Assembly (NCBI GenBank): GCA_029246605.1
Contig: JAQWMV010000108.1
Span: 1-54,362 of the forward strand
Origin: Pseudomonadales bacterium
Lineage (GTDB): Bacteria; Pseudomonadota; Gammaproteobacteria; Pseudomonadales; Azotimanducaceae
Length of the DNA stretch: 54,362 nt
Reading direction: 5' to 3'
Part shown: positions 44,328 through 54,342 of the stretch, in pieces
How positions within the stretch are numbered: the first letter of the stretch is position 1
How the letters are laid out: each line of letters begins with the position of its first letter
Program-made: the position numbers and the translations under genes
The notes under the pieces: model-generated
What the model was told of the DNA's origin: nothing
The model's database searches: none
The model's input: the letters and a program-made list of their open reading frames with translations, nothing else

Positions 44328-45269
44328 TTGAAGCCCAGGGTCCTTACCCTCACTGGACCGACTGCGAGTGGCAAATCCGGCCTCGCTGAGGAGCTTGCAA
44401 GACGATTTCCCATTGAGATTATTTCTGTTGATTCTGCTGTGGTTTATCGCGGTATGGATATAGGTACGGCTAAACCGTCTCCTTTGGTTCTTAAAAGCAT
44501 TCCTCATCATCTGGTAGACATCAGAGATCCTAGCGATACCTATTCAGCGGCAGATTTCCGACATGATGTCATTCAGATTATCCGTGATGTTCTTGTCAGG
44601 GGGAGGTCCCCGTTACTGGTTGGGGGTACGATGCTGTATTTCAGAGCGTTGAAGAATAGTATTGCACAACTACCCGGCGCGGACGCAACCATAAGAGAAC
44701 GGATAACCAAGGTTGGAGAAAATGAAGGCTGGGATGAAGTTCATAGACAATTGTCACAGGTTGATCCGATAGCAGCGGCGAGAATCAATCCAAACGATGC
44801 GCAACGACTTCAAAGAGCACTGGAAGTGTATGAGATCACCGGTCGAACATTATCTGAGCTGCATGAGGTCGGCCAGGTAGATTGTCCTTTTGATTTGGTT
44901 GAACTTGCCGTTGTACCGCCGCGGGCGTTGTTACATGTTCGGATTGATGAGCGCCTTAATGCCATGTTGGAAGCGGGTTTTTTTGATGAGGTGAGATTAC
45001 TTTTTGAACGTGAAGACTTAAATACTGAACTACCCTCAATGAAGGCAGTTGGATATCGACAGATTTGGTCATACTTGGCAGGAGACCTCTCCGAGGCTCA
45101 ACTGCGTGAGAAAATAGGGGTTGCCACACGCCGCCTGGCCAAACATCAATATACCTGGCTCAATAGCTGGGATGATCTGCACGTGTTTGAATCTGCAGAT
45201 ATTGATCAGGTCTTGAAAATCACCGATGTCAGCACCATATTAACTGAAGGTACCAAACCAGCAGCTTAG
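44328..45269 (+). CDS. miaA: tRNA dimethylallyltransferase
   Basis: MiaA adds the dimethylallyl group to A37 of UNN-reading tRNAs. The 313-residue protein has the P-loop LTGPTASGKSGLAEELA (about residue 6), DSAVVYRGMDIGTAKP, the DIRDPSDTYSAADF segment and RRLAKHQYTWLNSW near the C-terminus. The start is TTG 44328, 4 bp after mutL. hfq follows 48 bp later; miaA-hfq-hflX is a classical order. Confidence 0.96.
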   Translation: MKPRVLTLTGPTASGKSGLAEELARRFPIEIISVDSAVVYRGMDIGTAKPSPLVLKSIPHHLVDIRDPSDTYSAADFRHDVIQIIRDVLVRGRSPLLVGGTMLYFRALKNSIAQLPGADATIRERITKVGENEGWDEVHRQLSQVDPIAAARINPNDAQRLQRALEVYEITGRTLSELHEVGQVDCPFDLVELAVVPPRALLHVRIDERLNAMLEAGFFDEVRLLFEREDLNTELPSMKAVGYRQIWSYLAGDLSEAQLREKIGVATRRLAKHQYTWLNSWDDLHVFESADIDQVLKITDVSTILTEGTKPAA

Positions 45270-45317
45270 TTCGACTGGATGCAACTAGCGGTTGTAATAT
45301 GAATAAAGGAGCGCATC

Positions 45318-45548
45318 ATGGCAAAAGGACAGTCACTACAAGCCCCATTTCTGAACGCATTGCCGAAAGACCGCATACCTGTGTCGATTTACCTGGTTAG
45401 CGGTATAAAACTATAGGGCCAAATTGAGTCCTTTGATCAGTTTGTTACTCTATTGCGAAGCACAGTGAGCCAGATGATCTATAAATTCGCCATTTCTACC
45501 GTAGTGCCATCCCGCAATGTAATCATTGACGAAGAAGATAGCGAATGA
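45318..45548 (+). pseudogene. hfq: RNA chaperone Hfq with amber stop at codon 33
   Basis: Hfq is the hexameric Sm-like chaperone for small RNAs. The frame begins at ATG with a good ribosome binding site (aaagga) and [16 protein letters not shown], and reaches IYLVSGIKL, where codon 33 is TAG (45414-45416) instead of the conserved glutamine codon CAG. After it the frame is undamaged: [25 protein letters not shown] and a short acidic tail DEEDSE to 45548. The 32-residue truncated product lacks most of the Sm fold. The histidine after Lys56 (HxxAIST) is Phe. The lesion is either a true recent mutation, amber suppression, or a C-to-T sequencing error; the intact remainder favours a recent event. 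Confidence 0.9.
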
Positions 45549-45557
45549 TGGCCCCCC

Positions 45558-46832
45558 TTGTTTTTTGATAGACCAGAGGCTGGCAGCCGGGCATTACTTG
45601 TACATATTGAACAACGGGATTCTGAGCTCGCGACTTCGAGTGAGCTGAAGGAACTAGCAGAGTCGGCGAGTCTACAGGCTGTAGGTAGCATCCTGAGTAA
45701 TCGAAGATTCCCCCATCCAGCAACTTTCCTTGGTCAAGGTAAAGTCCAGGAAATAGCCGAGTTAATACCTACAGTAAAAGCTGAACTGGTGATTATCGAT
45801 CATGAACTATCACCCAGTCAGCAGCGTAACCTTGAAACTGAACTAGCGTGTCGAGTTTTGGATCGAACGGGTCTGATTCTAGAGATCTTTTCGCAGCGAG
45901 CGCGAACCTACGAGGGTAAGTTACAGGTGGAGCTCGCACAATTAGCGCACGCATCCACGCGATTAGTTAAAGGCTGGACTCACCTCGATCTACAACGTGG
46001 TGGTTCTGGTCGTGCCGGAGGCACTAGTGCTGGTTTGACGGGTACCGGTGAGACTCAGCTTGAGGTGGATCAGCGGTTGCTCGCGGTTAGGACGCGACGC
46101 ATCACGAATCGTTTGGATAAGGTGAGACGACAGCGGAGCCAGAATCGGCGCTCCAGAAAACGCTCGGACATTAAAACCGTTTCTCTTGCGGGTTATACAA
46201 ACGCCGGTAAATCAACCCTATTCAATCGTTTATGCGAGTCGGAAGTGTGGGAGGCAGATCAACTTTTTGCGACGCTGGATCCAACGCTTCGTCGCTTATC
46301 AATTCCCGTCATTGGCAAAATCGTACTATCCGATACAGTAGGTTTTATACGTCAGTTACCGCATTCCCTGGTGGAAGCTTTCAGAGCGACACTGGAAGAG
46401 GTGACTGCGGCTGATCTTATTTTGCATGTAGTAGACGTCGCGGCAGATTCTCGGAGCGAGCGTATTGTTCAGGTGAATGAGGTTTTTGACGAAATTGGCG
46501 CAAACAAGGTGCCAAAATTGATGGTTTATAACAAAATAGACGCAGGGGGTTCAACTCCAAGGTTAGAGAGGGATGCCAGTGGTAAGCCCTTTAAGGTCTG
46601 GGTGTCCGCCCAAACTGGCGAAGGTCTGGATTTGCTGGTTGAAGCGATGGGAGAGTTACTTGCGGATGAGCTTGTAGAAACGCAGATAACGTTGCAACCT
46701 CACGAGGGAAATATACGGGCAAAACTCTTTGCGTTAGGGGCGGTTCTGCGAGAGGACACTGATCACGATGGTCTGATTCGCATGGACTTACGTATTGATC
46801 AAAGTGACCTTGCAAGATTACAGGTAAAATAA
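45558..46832 (+). CDS. hflX: ribosome-associated GTPase HflX
   Basis: HflX splits stalled ribosomes under stress. The 424-residue protein opens with the family LFFDRPEAGSRALLVH and has PATFLGQGKVQEI (about residue 55), the GTP-binding motifs GYTNAGKSTLFNRL (about 213), DTVGFIRQLP and YNKIDAG. The start is TTG 45558, 9 bp after the hfq frame. Gene order hfq-hflX-hflK-hflC is conserved. An amber stop in hfq may reduce hflX expression by polarity. Confidence 0.95.
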   Translation: MFFDRPEAGSRALLVHIEQRDSELATSSELKELAESASLQAVGSILSNRRFPHPATFLGQGKVQEIAELIPTVKAELVIIDHELSPSQQRNLETELACRVLDRTGLILEIFSQRARTYEGKLQVELAQLAHASTRLVKGWTHLDLQRGGSGRAGGTSAGLTGTGETQLEVDQRLLAVRTRRITNRLDKVRRQRSQNRRSRKRSDIKTVSLAGYTNAGKSTLFNRLCESEVWEADQLFATLDPTLRRLSIPVIGKIVLSDTVGFIRQLPHSLVEAFRATLEEVTAADLILHVVDVAADSRSERIVQVNEVFDEIGANKVPKLMVYNKIDAGGSTPRLERDASGKPFKVWVSAQTGEGLDLLVEAMGELLADELVETQITLQPHEGNIRAKLFALGAVLREDTDHDGLIRMDLRIDQSDLARLQVK

Positions 46833-46894
46833 TATTAAGTTTTTTACTAAGATTAATGGGAAAATGATGCCCGCAATTGAGTTGGAGATGAAAA

Positions 46895-48022
46895 ATGGCC
46901 TGGAATGAGCCTGGAAACGGAAAGGATCAAGACCCATGGGGCAATCGGAGTGATCAAGGTCCGCCGGATCTTGATGAAGCTTTTCGCAAACTACAGAATA
47001 ATTTGTCATCCATGTTTGGGGGCGGATCAGGTGGAGGTGGCGGCGCAGCGAAACCCTTGAATTTTAATATGATAGGTCTGGTGGGTGTAGTGCTCATGAC
47101 ACTATATTTCGCTCTAGGCGTGTATCAGGTTGATGAGCAAGAGAAGGGCGTGGTATTACGTTTTGGTGAACTACAGCCAACAATCATATTGCCGGGATTG
47201 CACTGGAATCCACCACTTATAGATCAGGTTTTACTCGAAAATGTAACTCGTGTTCGATCAAGTGCACATGATTCTGAAATGCTGACCGAGGATGAAAACA
47301 TAGTGAAGGTCAAAATGACTGTTCAGTATGTGATCAGCGATATCAAAAATTACAAACTTAACGTGAAGAATCCTGATTTAAGTCTTTTTCAGGCAACAGA
47401 GAGCGCCCTGCGTCACGCGGTTGGCAGTACTGAAATGCACCAGGTGTTAACTGAAGGACGAGAGCAACTGGCCTATGATGTGCGGGATCGAATCCAGACC
47501 TATATGGATGCCTATGGGACTGGTATTCAAGCTACTCAGGTAAATATTGAGGAAACCGCACCGCCAGATGCCGTGCGTGCTGCCTTTGATGATGTCATCA
47601 GAGCGCGAGAGGATGAAGTACGGCTCAGAAATGAAGCGGACGCCTATGCCAATCAGGTCATACCAGAGGCGCGAGGTGAAGCACAGCGGTTGTTAGAAGA
47701 GGCTCAGGGTTATAAGCAAACTAAAATTGCGCAGGCCACCGGTGAAGCCGAACGCTTTAACAAATTGTATGTCGAGTACAAGTTGGCACCGGAAGTTACC
47801 CGCGAGCGTATCTACCTGGATACTATTGAGTCCGTGATGATGAATAGTACTAAAGTGTTGATCGATGTCGACGGTGGTAATAATTTGCTGTATCTACCAT
47901 TGGATAAGATCATGCAACAATCATCGTCAGCGGCCCCTAGCTATAACCCTAATGACCGGCCGACAGGCGCTGTAGCGAACACGACAAGTTCGCAACCGAA
48001 CAGCAGCCGGGCGAGGAGATAA
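46895..48022 (+). CDS. hflK: FtsH protease modulator HflK
   Basis: HflK, with HflC, forms the membrane cage around FtsH. The 375-residue protein begins with MAWNEPGNGKDQDPWG, a glycine-rich cytosolic stretch (about residues 44-56), one membrane helix (about 61-82, IGLVGVVLMTLYFALGVYQV) and an SPFH/band 7 domain. EARGEAQRLLEEAQGYKQ marks the coiled-coil end. It ends 2 bp before hflC. Confidence 0.96.
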   Translation: MAWNEPGNGKDQDPWGNRSDQGPPDLDEAFRKLQNNLSSMFGGGSGGGGGAAKPLNFNMIGLVGVVLMTLYFALGVYQVDEQEKGVVLRFGELQPTIILPGLHWNPPLIDQVLLENVTRVRSSAHDSEMLTEDENIVKVKMTVQYVISDIKNYKLNVKNPDLSLFQATESALRHAVGSTEMHQVLTEGREQLAYDVRDRIQTYMDAYGTGIQATQVNIEETAPPDAVRAAFDDVIRAREDEVRLRNEADAYANQVIPEARGEAQRLLEEAQGYKQTKIAQATGEAERFNKLYVEYKLAPEVTRERIYLDTIESVMMNSTKVLIDVDGGNNLLYLPLDKIMQQSSSAAPSYNPNDRPTGAVANTTSSQPNSSRARR

Positions 48023-48024
48023 TC

Positions 48025-48894
48025 ATGTCAACGAAAAAATTTGTACTCAGTTTCATATTATTGGCAGCGGCAATTCTGGGAAGCAATTCATTGTTTATCG
48101 TCAATGAGATGCAGCGAGCAGTATTGCTCGAATTTGGTGCGGTCGTAAGGGCGGATATTGAACCGGGATTGCATCCTAAATGGCCATTTATCAATGAGGT
48201 CATGAAGTTCGACGCCAGGGTTCTAACATCTGATGCGCCTCCGGAACGCTTCCTGACATTGGAAAAGAAGGCCGTCATTGTTGATTCTTTTGCGAAGTTC
48301 AGAATAGATAATGTAGCAACCTACTACACTGCGACCTCAGGCGATGAGACTCGAGCAGAGCAATTGCTCAAGCAACGCATCAATACGGGATTACGTAATG
48401 AAATATCTAAGCGTACTTTGTACGAGGTAGTGTCAGGTGAACGTGACCAGTTAATGGAGGTGCTGACTAGTGCAATCAATGAGGTTGCGCGTATGGAATT
48501 AGGTGTATCGGTTGTGGATGTCAGGGTCAAGCGAATTGATCTGCCGCCGGAAGTGAGCCAGTCAGTTTATAATCGTATGAATACGGAACGTGATATTGAA
48601 GCCAGAGAGCATCGAGCTAAAGGTCAGGAATTAGCAGTCGGAATTAGTGCAGATGCAGAAAAGCAGCGTGAAGTGATTATGGCGGAGGCATACTCCTCTG
48701 CGGAACAGACTCGTGGTGAAGGTGATGCTGAATCGGCGGCAACGTACGCAGCAGCGTTCACTAAAGATAAGGAGTTCTATAAGTTTTATCGCAGTATGAA
48801 TGCTTACAGGGCGGCTTTTAGCACCAAGAGCGACGTTTTGATTATTCAGCCTGACAGTGATTTCTTTAAGTACATGAATCAAAGCGAAAACTAA
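48025..48894 (+). CDS. hflC: FtsH protease modulator HflC
   Basis: HflC is the partner of HflK in the FtsH complex. The 289-residue protein has an N-terminal membrane segment (LSFILLAAAILGSNSLFIV), the SPFH domain with FGAVVRADIEPGLHPKWPFI, and a coiled-coil region near 190-235 (EAREHRAKGQELAVGISADA). It is followed by a clear intrinsic terminator, so the hfl operon probably ends here. Confidence 0.96.
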   Translation: MSTKKFVLSFILLAAAILGSNSLFIVNEMQRAVLLEFGAVVRADIEPGLHPKWPFINEVMKFDARVLTSDAPPERFLTLEKKAVIVDSFAKFRIDNVATYYTATSGDETRAEQLLKQRINTGLRNEISKRTLYEVVSGERDQLMEVLTSAINEVARMELGVSVVDVRVKRIDLPPEVSQSVYNRMNTERDIEAREHRAKGQELAVGISADAEKQREVIMAEAYSSAEQTRGEGDAESAATYAAAFTKDKEFYKFYRSMNAYRAAFSTKSDVLIIQPDSDFFKYMNQSEN

Positions 48895-48924
48895 TTTAAT
48901 GCGTTAAACCCGCTAGGGTAGGCA

Positions 48925-48953
48925 GGCCGGGAGTAATATCTCGGCCTTTTTTT
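48925..48953 (+). terminator. intrinsic terminator after hflC
   Basis: An 8-bp stem, GGCCGGGA paired with TCTCGGCC (one G-U), with a 6-nt loop and a run of seven T. It is the best terminator in the window and ends transcription of hflK-hflC before yjeT. Confidence 0.9.
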
Positions 48954-48963
48954 GGAGTAAGCA

Positions 48964-49152
48964 ATGTTGTGGCACGAACTTAGTGTTGCGCTGTGTCTGG
49001 TATTGGTCATTGAAGGTATCATGCCTTTTCTGTTTCCGCGCCGGTGGCAGGAAATGGTCGTGAAAGCCGCAGAGATTGACGAAAAAATGATGCGTGCTAT
49101 GGGTCTGGTAAGCATGCTGATTGGCACTGGTTTGTTGTATCTCATTAACTAG
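48964..49152 (+). CDS. yjeT: DUF2065 family membrane protein YjeT
   Basis: A 62-residue protein with two hydrophobic segments (about residues 4-22 and 41-60) and FPRRWQEMV between, typical of the DUF2065 family. Function unknown. A GGAG ribosome binding site follows the terminator T-run, so its promoter must read through or lie inside the terminator region. The order hflC-yjeT-purA is that of E. coli; Pseudomonas has hisZ before purA, and that gene is missing here. Confidence 0.9.
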   Translation: MLWHELSVALCLVLVIEGIMPFLFPRRWQEMVVKAAEIDEKMMRAMGLVSMLIGTGLLYLIN

Positions 49153-49199
49153 TATCAAGAAACTAGAGGCACCATCTGTAATTTTCGGACAGGAATTAA

Positions 49200-50480
<1,281 letters not shown>

Positions 50481-50483
50481 AGA

Positions 50484-50654
50484 TTACATCGAGCTTGCGG
50501 ATGTTATGGTTCTAGACGAACCAGTCAAGTCCAGATAGGTGGGGAGTTCTAAAACTACCTGGGATGTTGGAAACGATCCTGAAGCTAGAACACCTGCCTG
50601 ACCAGTAGCATTGTTGCCTGCGCCGGCGATGATAGTGGGGATTCGAATACCCCG
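50484..50654 (-). other. possible degraded coding fragment after purA
   Basis: In the 266-bp gap between purA and the DUF1501 gene, one minus-strand frame has a protein-like stretch (IPTIIAGAGNNATGQAGV and LELPTYLDLTGSS) ending at a stop, but is closed by a stop shortly upstream. A second frame upstream opens with MTLRFTTTVNDYSVF and reaches the same place one base out of register, suggesting a frameshifted remnant. No family is recognised. It may be decayed DNA of the same origin as the downstream pair, or chance. Confidence 0.25.
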
Positions 50655-50746
50655 TAATTACTCTATTTTGAACCTGTGAGAAAACACTATAGTCGTTCAC
50701 AGTGGTAGTGAATCTCAACGTCATTACTGACCATAGGTTGTCTCGG

Positions 50747-52105
50747 TTAGCGCATAAAGCCTAGGTTTTGAATGGAAAAGTTTTTCAGGTTGGGGAATAC
50801 CTCGTTCAGTTCGGATGCGCCCAGGCCAAACCAGCTGGCTAGGGTGGCGCCCATTTGGTCGATCGCGGTGGTCGGTATGATACGGCCGCGACCGGAATCC
50901 TGGGGGCCTTCGATCTCAATTATGGGCATGTTCCCGTATATTTCCTTTCCGTTTACCGCACCACCCATGATCAGCTGATGTCCACCCCAGCCATGATCAG
51001 AACCATCACCGTTGCTGGTCAGAGTTCGCCCGAAATCTGACGCGGTGAATGTGGTGACCTCATTACCGATGCCAAGTTCTTCCATCGCCTGGGAAAATGC
51101 ATGGAGCCCCTGACTAAGTCTGCTGATCAGTATTGGTTGTCGCTCAAGCTGATCACTGTGCGTATCCCAGCCTCCGAGAGACACGAAAAATGTCTGACGT
51201 TTCATCCCCAGTGCTTCCCGCGCTGCTATCAACCTTGCCACCATAGATAGACTGCCACCCAACGGGTTACCATCCGGAAATTGTGTTTCGAGCGGTGGTA
51301 CATCAGCAATTTGATCAGCAATGAGATCTGCAAGGTTTATCGAGCGCTGTTGAACTCGGGCAAACTCCTGCCCGAAGGCAGATGTCGGCGAACTCGTAAG
51401 CATTGCGTTGAATGCGTCTGCCCGGCGCCGTTCGCGTTCTCCCGAAGCCGCAGAATTCAAACCTTTGAGGGTTTGCACCCCCCCCGCACCGATGCTGTAT
51501 GGCAGCGTTGCCGAACCGGTCTGCCACAGGTTACTGCCTGCTATGGTTACGTTCATAGACAGCCCTGTCTCCCCATTGCTACCCTCTAGAAGGTCTGCCA
51601 TACGACCCGCCCAGCCAGTGGGTTTGGCCACGTTGGTATTGAGCGATTGCCAATATTTCTGTTGATCATTGTGCGAGAACAACTGTTGTGGCAATTCAAT
51701 ATTGCCATTCTCAAAACTGGTGCGTGAGGTGGGCTCCACCAGTGCTCCGATATTCGCGGCAACCGCAAGCTTATTGTCATTAAACAGATCCGCGAGTTCC
51801 GGTGCTGAAGGATGAAAGCCAAATGTACCCGCGGTTGTTAATGGATTAATAGACACGAGATCTTCCGCAGCAACGGCCAGGCTCTGACGGGCATCAGCAT
51901 ACGCCTCATACTCCAGGCCACCCGAGGGCACCACCATGTTATAAGAGTCATTACCGCCAAACAGAAACACACACACCAGTGCGCGATAGTCATCAGCGGG
52001 AGGCACCATCGCATTTACGAGGCTTAAATGCCCAAGCGTGGCGGTCATGCTGGACCCGGCGAGCGCAGCCTGGATGCTGCGGGTTAAAAACTCTCTGCGC
52101 TTCAT
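50747..52105 (-). CDS. DUF1501 family protein with Tat signal
   Basis: A 452-residue member of DUF1501, an alkaline-phosphatase-like fold family of unknown function. The N-terminus MKRREFLTRSIQAALAG is a twin-arginine signal, so the protein is exported folded. LVCVFLFGGNDSYNMVVP (about residue 44), WDTHSDQLERQ and FTASDFGRTLTSNGDGSDHG (about 354) are family motifs. It overlaps the DUF1800 gene by 4 bp in the usual DUF1800-DUF1501 arrangement, and the two are probably translated together. By eye its GC content is higher than that of neighbouring genes, which could mean acquisition. Confidence 0.9.
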   Translation of the reverse strand: MKRREFLTRSIQAALAGSSMTATLGHLSLVNAMVPPADDYRALVCVFLFGGNDSYNMVVPSGGLEYEAYADARQSLAVAAEDLVSINPLTTAGTFGFHPSAPELADLFNDNKLAVAANIGALVEPTSRTSFENGNIELPQQLFSHNDQQKYWQSLNTNVAKPTGWAGRMADLLEGSNGETGLSMNVTIAGSNLWQTGSATLPYSIGAGGVQTLKGLNSAASGERERRRADAFNAMLTSSPTSAFGQEFARVQQRSINLADLIADQIADVPPLETQFPDGNPLGGSLSMVARLIAAREALGMKRQTFFVSLGGWDTHSDQLERQPILISRLSQGLHAFSQAMEELGIGNEVTTFTASDFGRTLTSNGDGSDHGWGGHQLIMGGAVNGKEIYGNMPIIEIEGPQDSGRGRIIPTTAIDQMGATLASWFGLGASELNEVFPNLKNFSIQNLGFMR

Positions 52106-53760
52106 CGTTGCACCGAAAATTCAGGAGAAGACACAGTCAAAAAGACCGCATCCTGAACTCTTCTTGTACCGTCGTCATCCAACGGTGTCTCTGTGACATT
52201 CTCAATGAGAACGGCTTTCATCTCGTCTGACATCAGTCCCCCCATCAACAGTAGGTTTACATGATCGACCAGACCTTCAGGATCGTCCGATAGCTCTAGT
52301 TCATCGGTAAAATCAAGCAATACAGGATGCCGTGCGGCATTTTTTCCGGTTCTGGTTCGTGCACCATAGACGAAGTCCGCCAGAACATTGGTAGAGGTGG
52401 TAATCAAAGATTCCGTAAGGATCTCAAAAGCAGGACTGTTAATCCCCATGTTTTGCAGCTCTCCGGGATGCTGATAGTCCGGGCGGAAAAAATTGAACAC
52501 CGAGGGTGCCCCGAGCGGGCGTTGCCCTAAGATGTTGTTACTGTCGCCAAAACGCAACACACCGAACTCACCCTCGGCTTCGAAGGCTCGCCAGAGCTGT
52601 GTGACTTTGAGCAGCGGGTCTTTAAGTTTCCCAAATGTAAACCCCTCCGCGGCGAGTGCTTCCTCATCGAGAAAAATCGCCTGCACGACACGCTTCAGGT
52701 CGCCGCGTTCACCGCTGCCGTTGTCCTCAAAGATCGTTGTAATGCGCTCGACATATTCCGGGCTCGGGTTACTGGTCACCAGATGCTGTATCAGTTGCTT
52801 GGAAATAAACGGCGCCACATTCGCATGATTAAAGATATTGTCGAGTGCAGCATTCATGTCCTCCGGGGCATCAAGGCCCGCCGGTATCAACTCATAGCCC
52901 AGTAGATATTTCAGATCGCGGTCATGAAAGTCCTCAAAGGATGTCATCGGAATGACTTCACTCTCGGCATTGCGCCGGGAAAATCGTAGGCGCGGCGCAT
53001 TACCGTAGTTCCAACCGGTATACACCCGCGCAAACTCCAGAATCTCATAGTAGGTAAATGTGGGGATCGGCTGTTCGTCTTCATCAAGCTTGCGAGTGCC
53101 ATCGAGGTTCAATTCCCAGAGGCCGATGCTAAACAGCTGCATGACCTCCCGGGCATAGTTTTCATCCGGGGAAATGTTATTTTCCGGGTCGGCTTTTTCA
53201 TTACGCCGCATACTCAGAAAGTCACCCATCATGGGATTGAGCGTGACCGCATGCAGTAATTCACGATAATTACCAAAGGCGTACTCCGCCAGCAGATCAT
53301 TGTAGTTGGCAATGCCTAGTACCGAGTTCCGTAGTGCGGCCTCTTCATCCGAGATAACAAAAATCTGACTCAACGCGAAGGCTACCCGTTGACGTAGCTG
53401 ATCTTCACCATTGACGACGACGTCCCACCAGGTGTCGACGCGCCTTAAACGTTTTGCATTACCCTGATTCGCTTCCAGGTTCGCGGCTTCCAGCGTCGCT
53501 GTTAGTTTCGCTAATTGTAACGTTGTGGGTATGGCAAACTGCTCATCCAGCCAGGACTCATAGCCTAGTAGTACAAGATTATCGATGGATTCTTCCGTGG
53601 GCCCGAAAGTAGCTCTGAGTAGAAATCGCGCTGCCTCGGTTTCGGAGATCGTGAGTGCCGGAGGTTCTGCCGTGGTCTGTGTAGAACCTCCACTTCCCCC
53701 ACCGGAGCATGCAGTCATACCGAGTAAAATGGCAAAAAATAGTGCTGCGACTCGTAACAT
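52102..53760 (-). CDS. DUF1800 family lipoprotein
   Basis: A 552-residue DUF1800 protein, function unknown. The N-terminus LRVAALFFAILLGMTACSGGGSGGS looks like a lipoprotein signal with a lipobox-like MTAC (quoted in two parts: signal, then cysteine and glycine-rich linker). The family start ARFLLRATFGPT (about residue 45) and MMGDFLSMRRNEKADPE, then YAREVMQLFSIGLWELN (about 202), are typical. It lies first in a two-gene operon with the DUF1501 gene on the minus strand. The pair often occurs in marine and soil bacteria; no activity is established. Confidence 0.9.
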   Translation of the reverse strand: MLRVAALFFAILLGMTACSGGGSGGSTQTTAEPPALTISETEAARFLLRATFGPTEESIDNLVLLGYESWLDEQFAIPTTLQLAKLTATLEAANLEANQGNAKRLRRVDTWWDVVVNGEDQLRQRVAFALSQIFVISDEEAALRNSVLGIANYNDLLAEYAFGNYRELLHAVTLNPMMGDFLSMRRNEKADPENNISPDENYAREVMQLFSIGLWELNLDGTRKLDEDEQPIPTFTYYEILEFARVYTGWNYGNAPRLRFSRRNAESEVIPMTSFEDFHDRDLKYLLGYELIPAGLDAPEDMNAALDNIFNHANVAPFISKQLIQHLVTSNPSPEYVERITTIFEDNGSGERGDLKRVVQAIFLDEEALAAEGFTFGKLKDPLLKVTQLWRAFEAEGEFGVLRFGDSNNILGQRPLGAPSVFNFFRPDYQHPGELQNMGINSPAFEILTESLITTSTNVLADFVYGARTRTGKNAARHPVLLDFTDELELSDDPEGLVDHVNLLLMGGLMSDEMKAVLIENVTETPLDDDGTRRVQDAVFLTVSSPEFSVQR

Positions 53761-54255
53761 AACGGAACATCTTACTCTCCAATGACCATTATTGTGTACC
53801 GTACGGCCCCGCCATCCTGAATTGTCATCTCTTTACTATGGGTTGAAGCTATTATGGCGTTAATCCCTAAAGCGTTTATGCTTGCAACGTCGGCACTCCA
53901 CGGTGCGGATGATACCCTGTCGCCACCATGACTTCAGTAGAGCCGACAGCTAGTTTCAGAGGCATAACTACTGGGTTTTTAATGTTCAGTTGTTTGGCTT
54001 TCTACTGCAGCCGCAGCGGTATCTTTCGTTGGAACGCAAAACTCTGAGCGTCGCTTCTAATCTTAAGATGTTTAATTTTCATGAGGTGCTAAACTGGCTG
54101 AAAGCATCTCTTAAGTATACCGCTAGGCACTTCTTATTGTTAGTTATTTTTGTATAAGTATACCAAAAGTATACCAAAAAGAGGTTTTTAAACTATATTG
54201 AAAGTTAAAAAGTCTATATAAAACAAGGATAAGCGTAATATTATGAGGTTATTCA
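53761..54255. other. 495-bp gap between DUF1800 gene and tRNA-Leu
   Basis: No gene is recognised. The half nearest the tRNA (about 54060-54255) is clearly AT-rich and holds the AAGTATACC repeats. A 25-codon frame at 53854-53931 has no known relative. The DUF1800 promoter should lie in the first part. No integrase, no tRNA 3' end copy and no phage gene is seen. Confidence 0.8.
54113..54175. repeat. three direct copies of AAGTATACC beside tRNA-Leu
   Basis: AAGTATACC occurs at 54113-54121, 54156-54164 and 54167-54175, the last two 11 bp apart (one helical turn). Each contains the palindrome GTATAC. Arrays like this beside a tRNA 3' end resemble arm-type sites of tyrosine recombinases, but no integrase is in the window, so the function is inferred only. 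Confidence 0.75.
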
Positions 54256-54342
54256 TGGTGCCGAGGAGAGGACTTGAACCTCCACGGGGTTGCCCCCACT
54301 AGCACCTGAAGCTAGCGTGTCTACCAATTTCACCACCTCGGC
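54256..54342 (-). tRNA. tRNA-Leu(CAG)
   Basis: Read on the minus strand, the 87 bases start GCCGAGGTGG and end with the complementary CCTCGGCACCA, with the CCA encoded. The anticodon arm is CTAGC-TTCAGGT-GCTAG, giving anticodon CAG. A long variable arm (GGGGGCAACCCC) is typical of leucine tRNAs, and GGTTCAAGTCC is the T arm. Pseudomonas has a tRNA-Leu after purA too. tRNA 3' ends are frequent integration sites, and this one faces the AT-rich repeat region. Confidence 0.97.

Noticed and set aside
3052-45416. Stop codon reassignment (TGA or TAG read as an amino acid)
   Set aside because: Two different stops replace two different residues (Gly and Gln), and both TGA and TAG end many intact genes here at the expected place (for example waaC TGA, hemE TAG). 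Independent mutations or errors are simpler.
53854-53931. 25-codon frame upstream of the DUF1800 gene
   Set aside because: No ribosome binding site and no recognisable sequence; expected by chance in a 495-bp gap.
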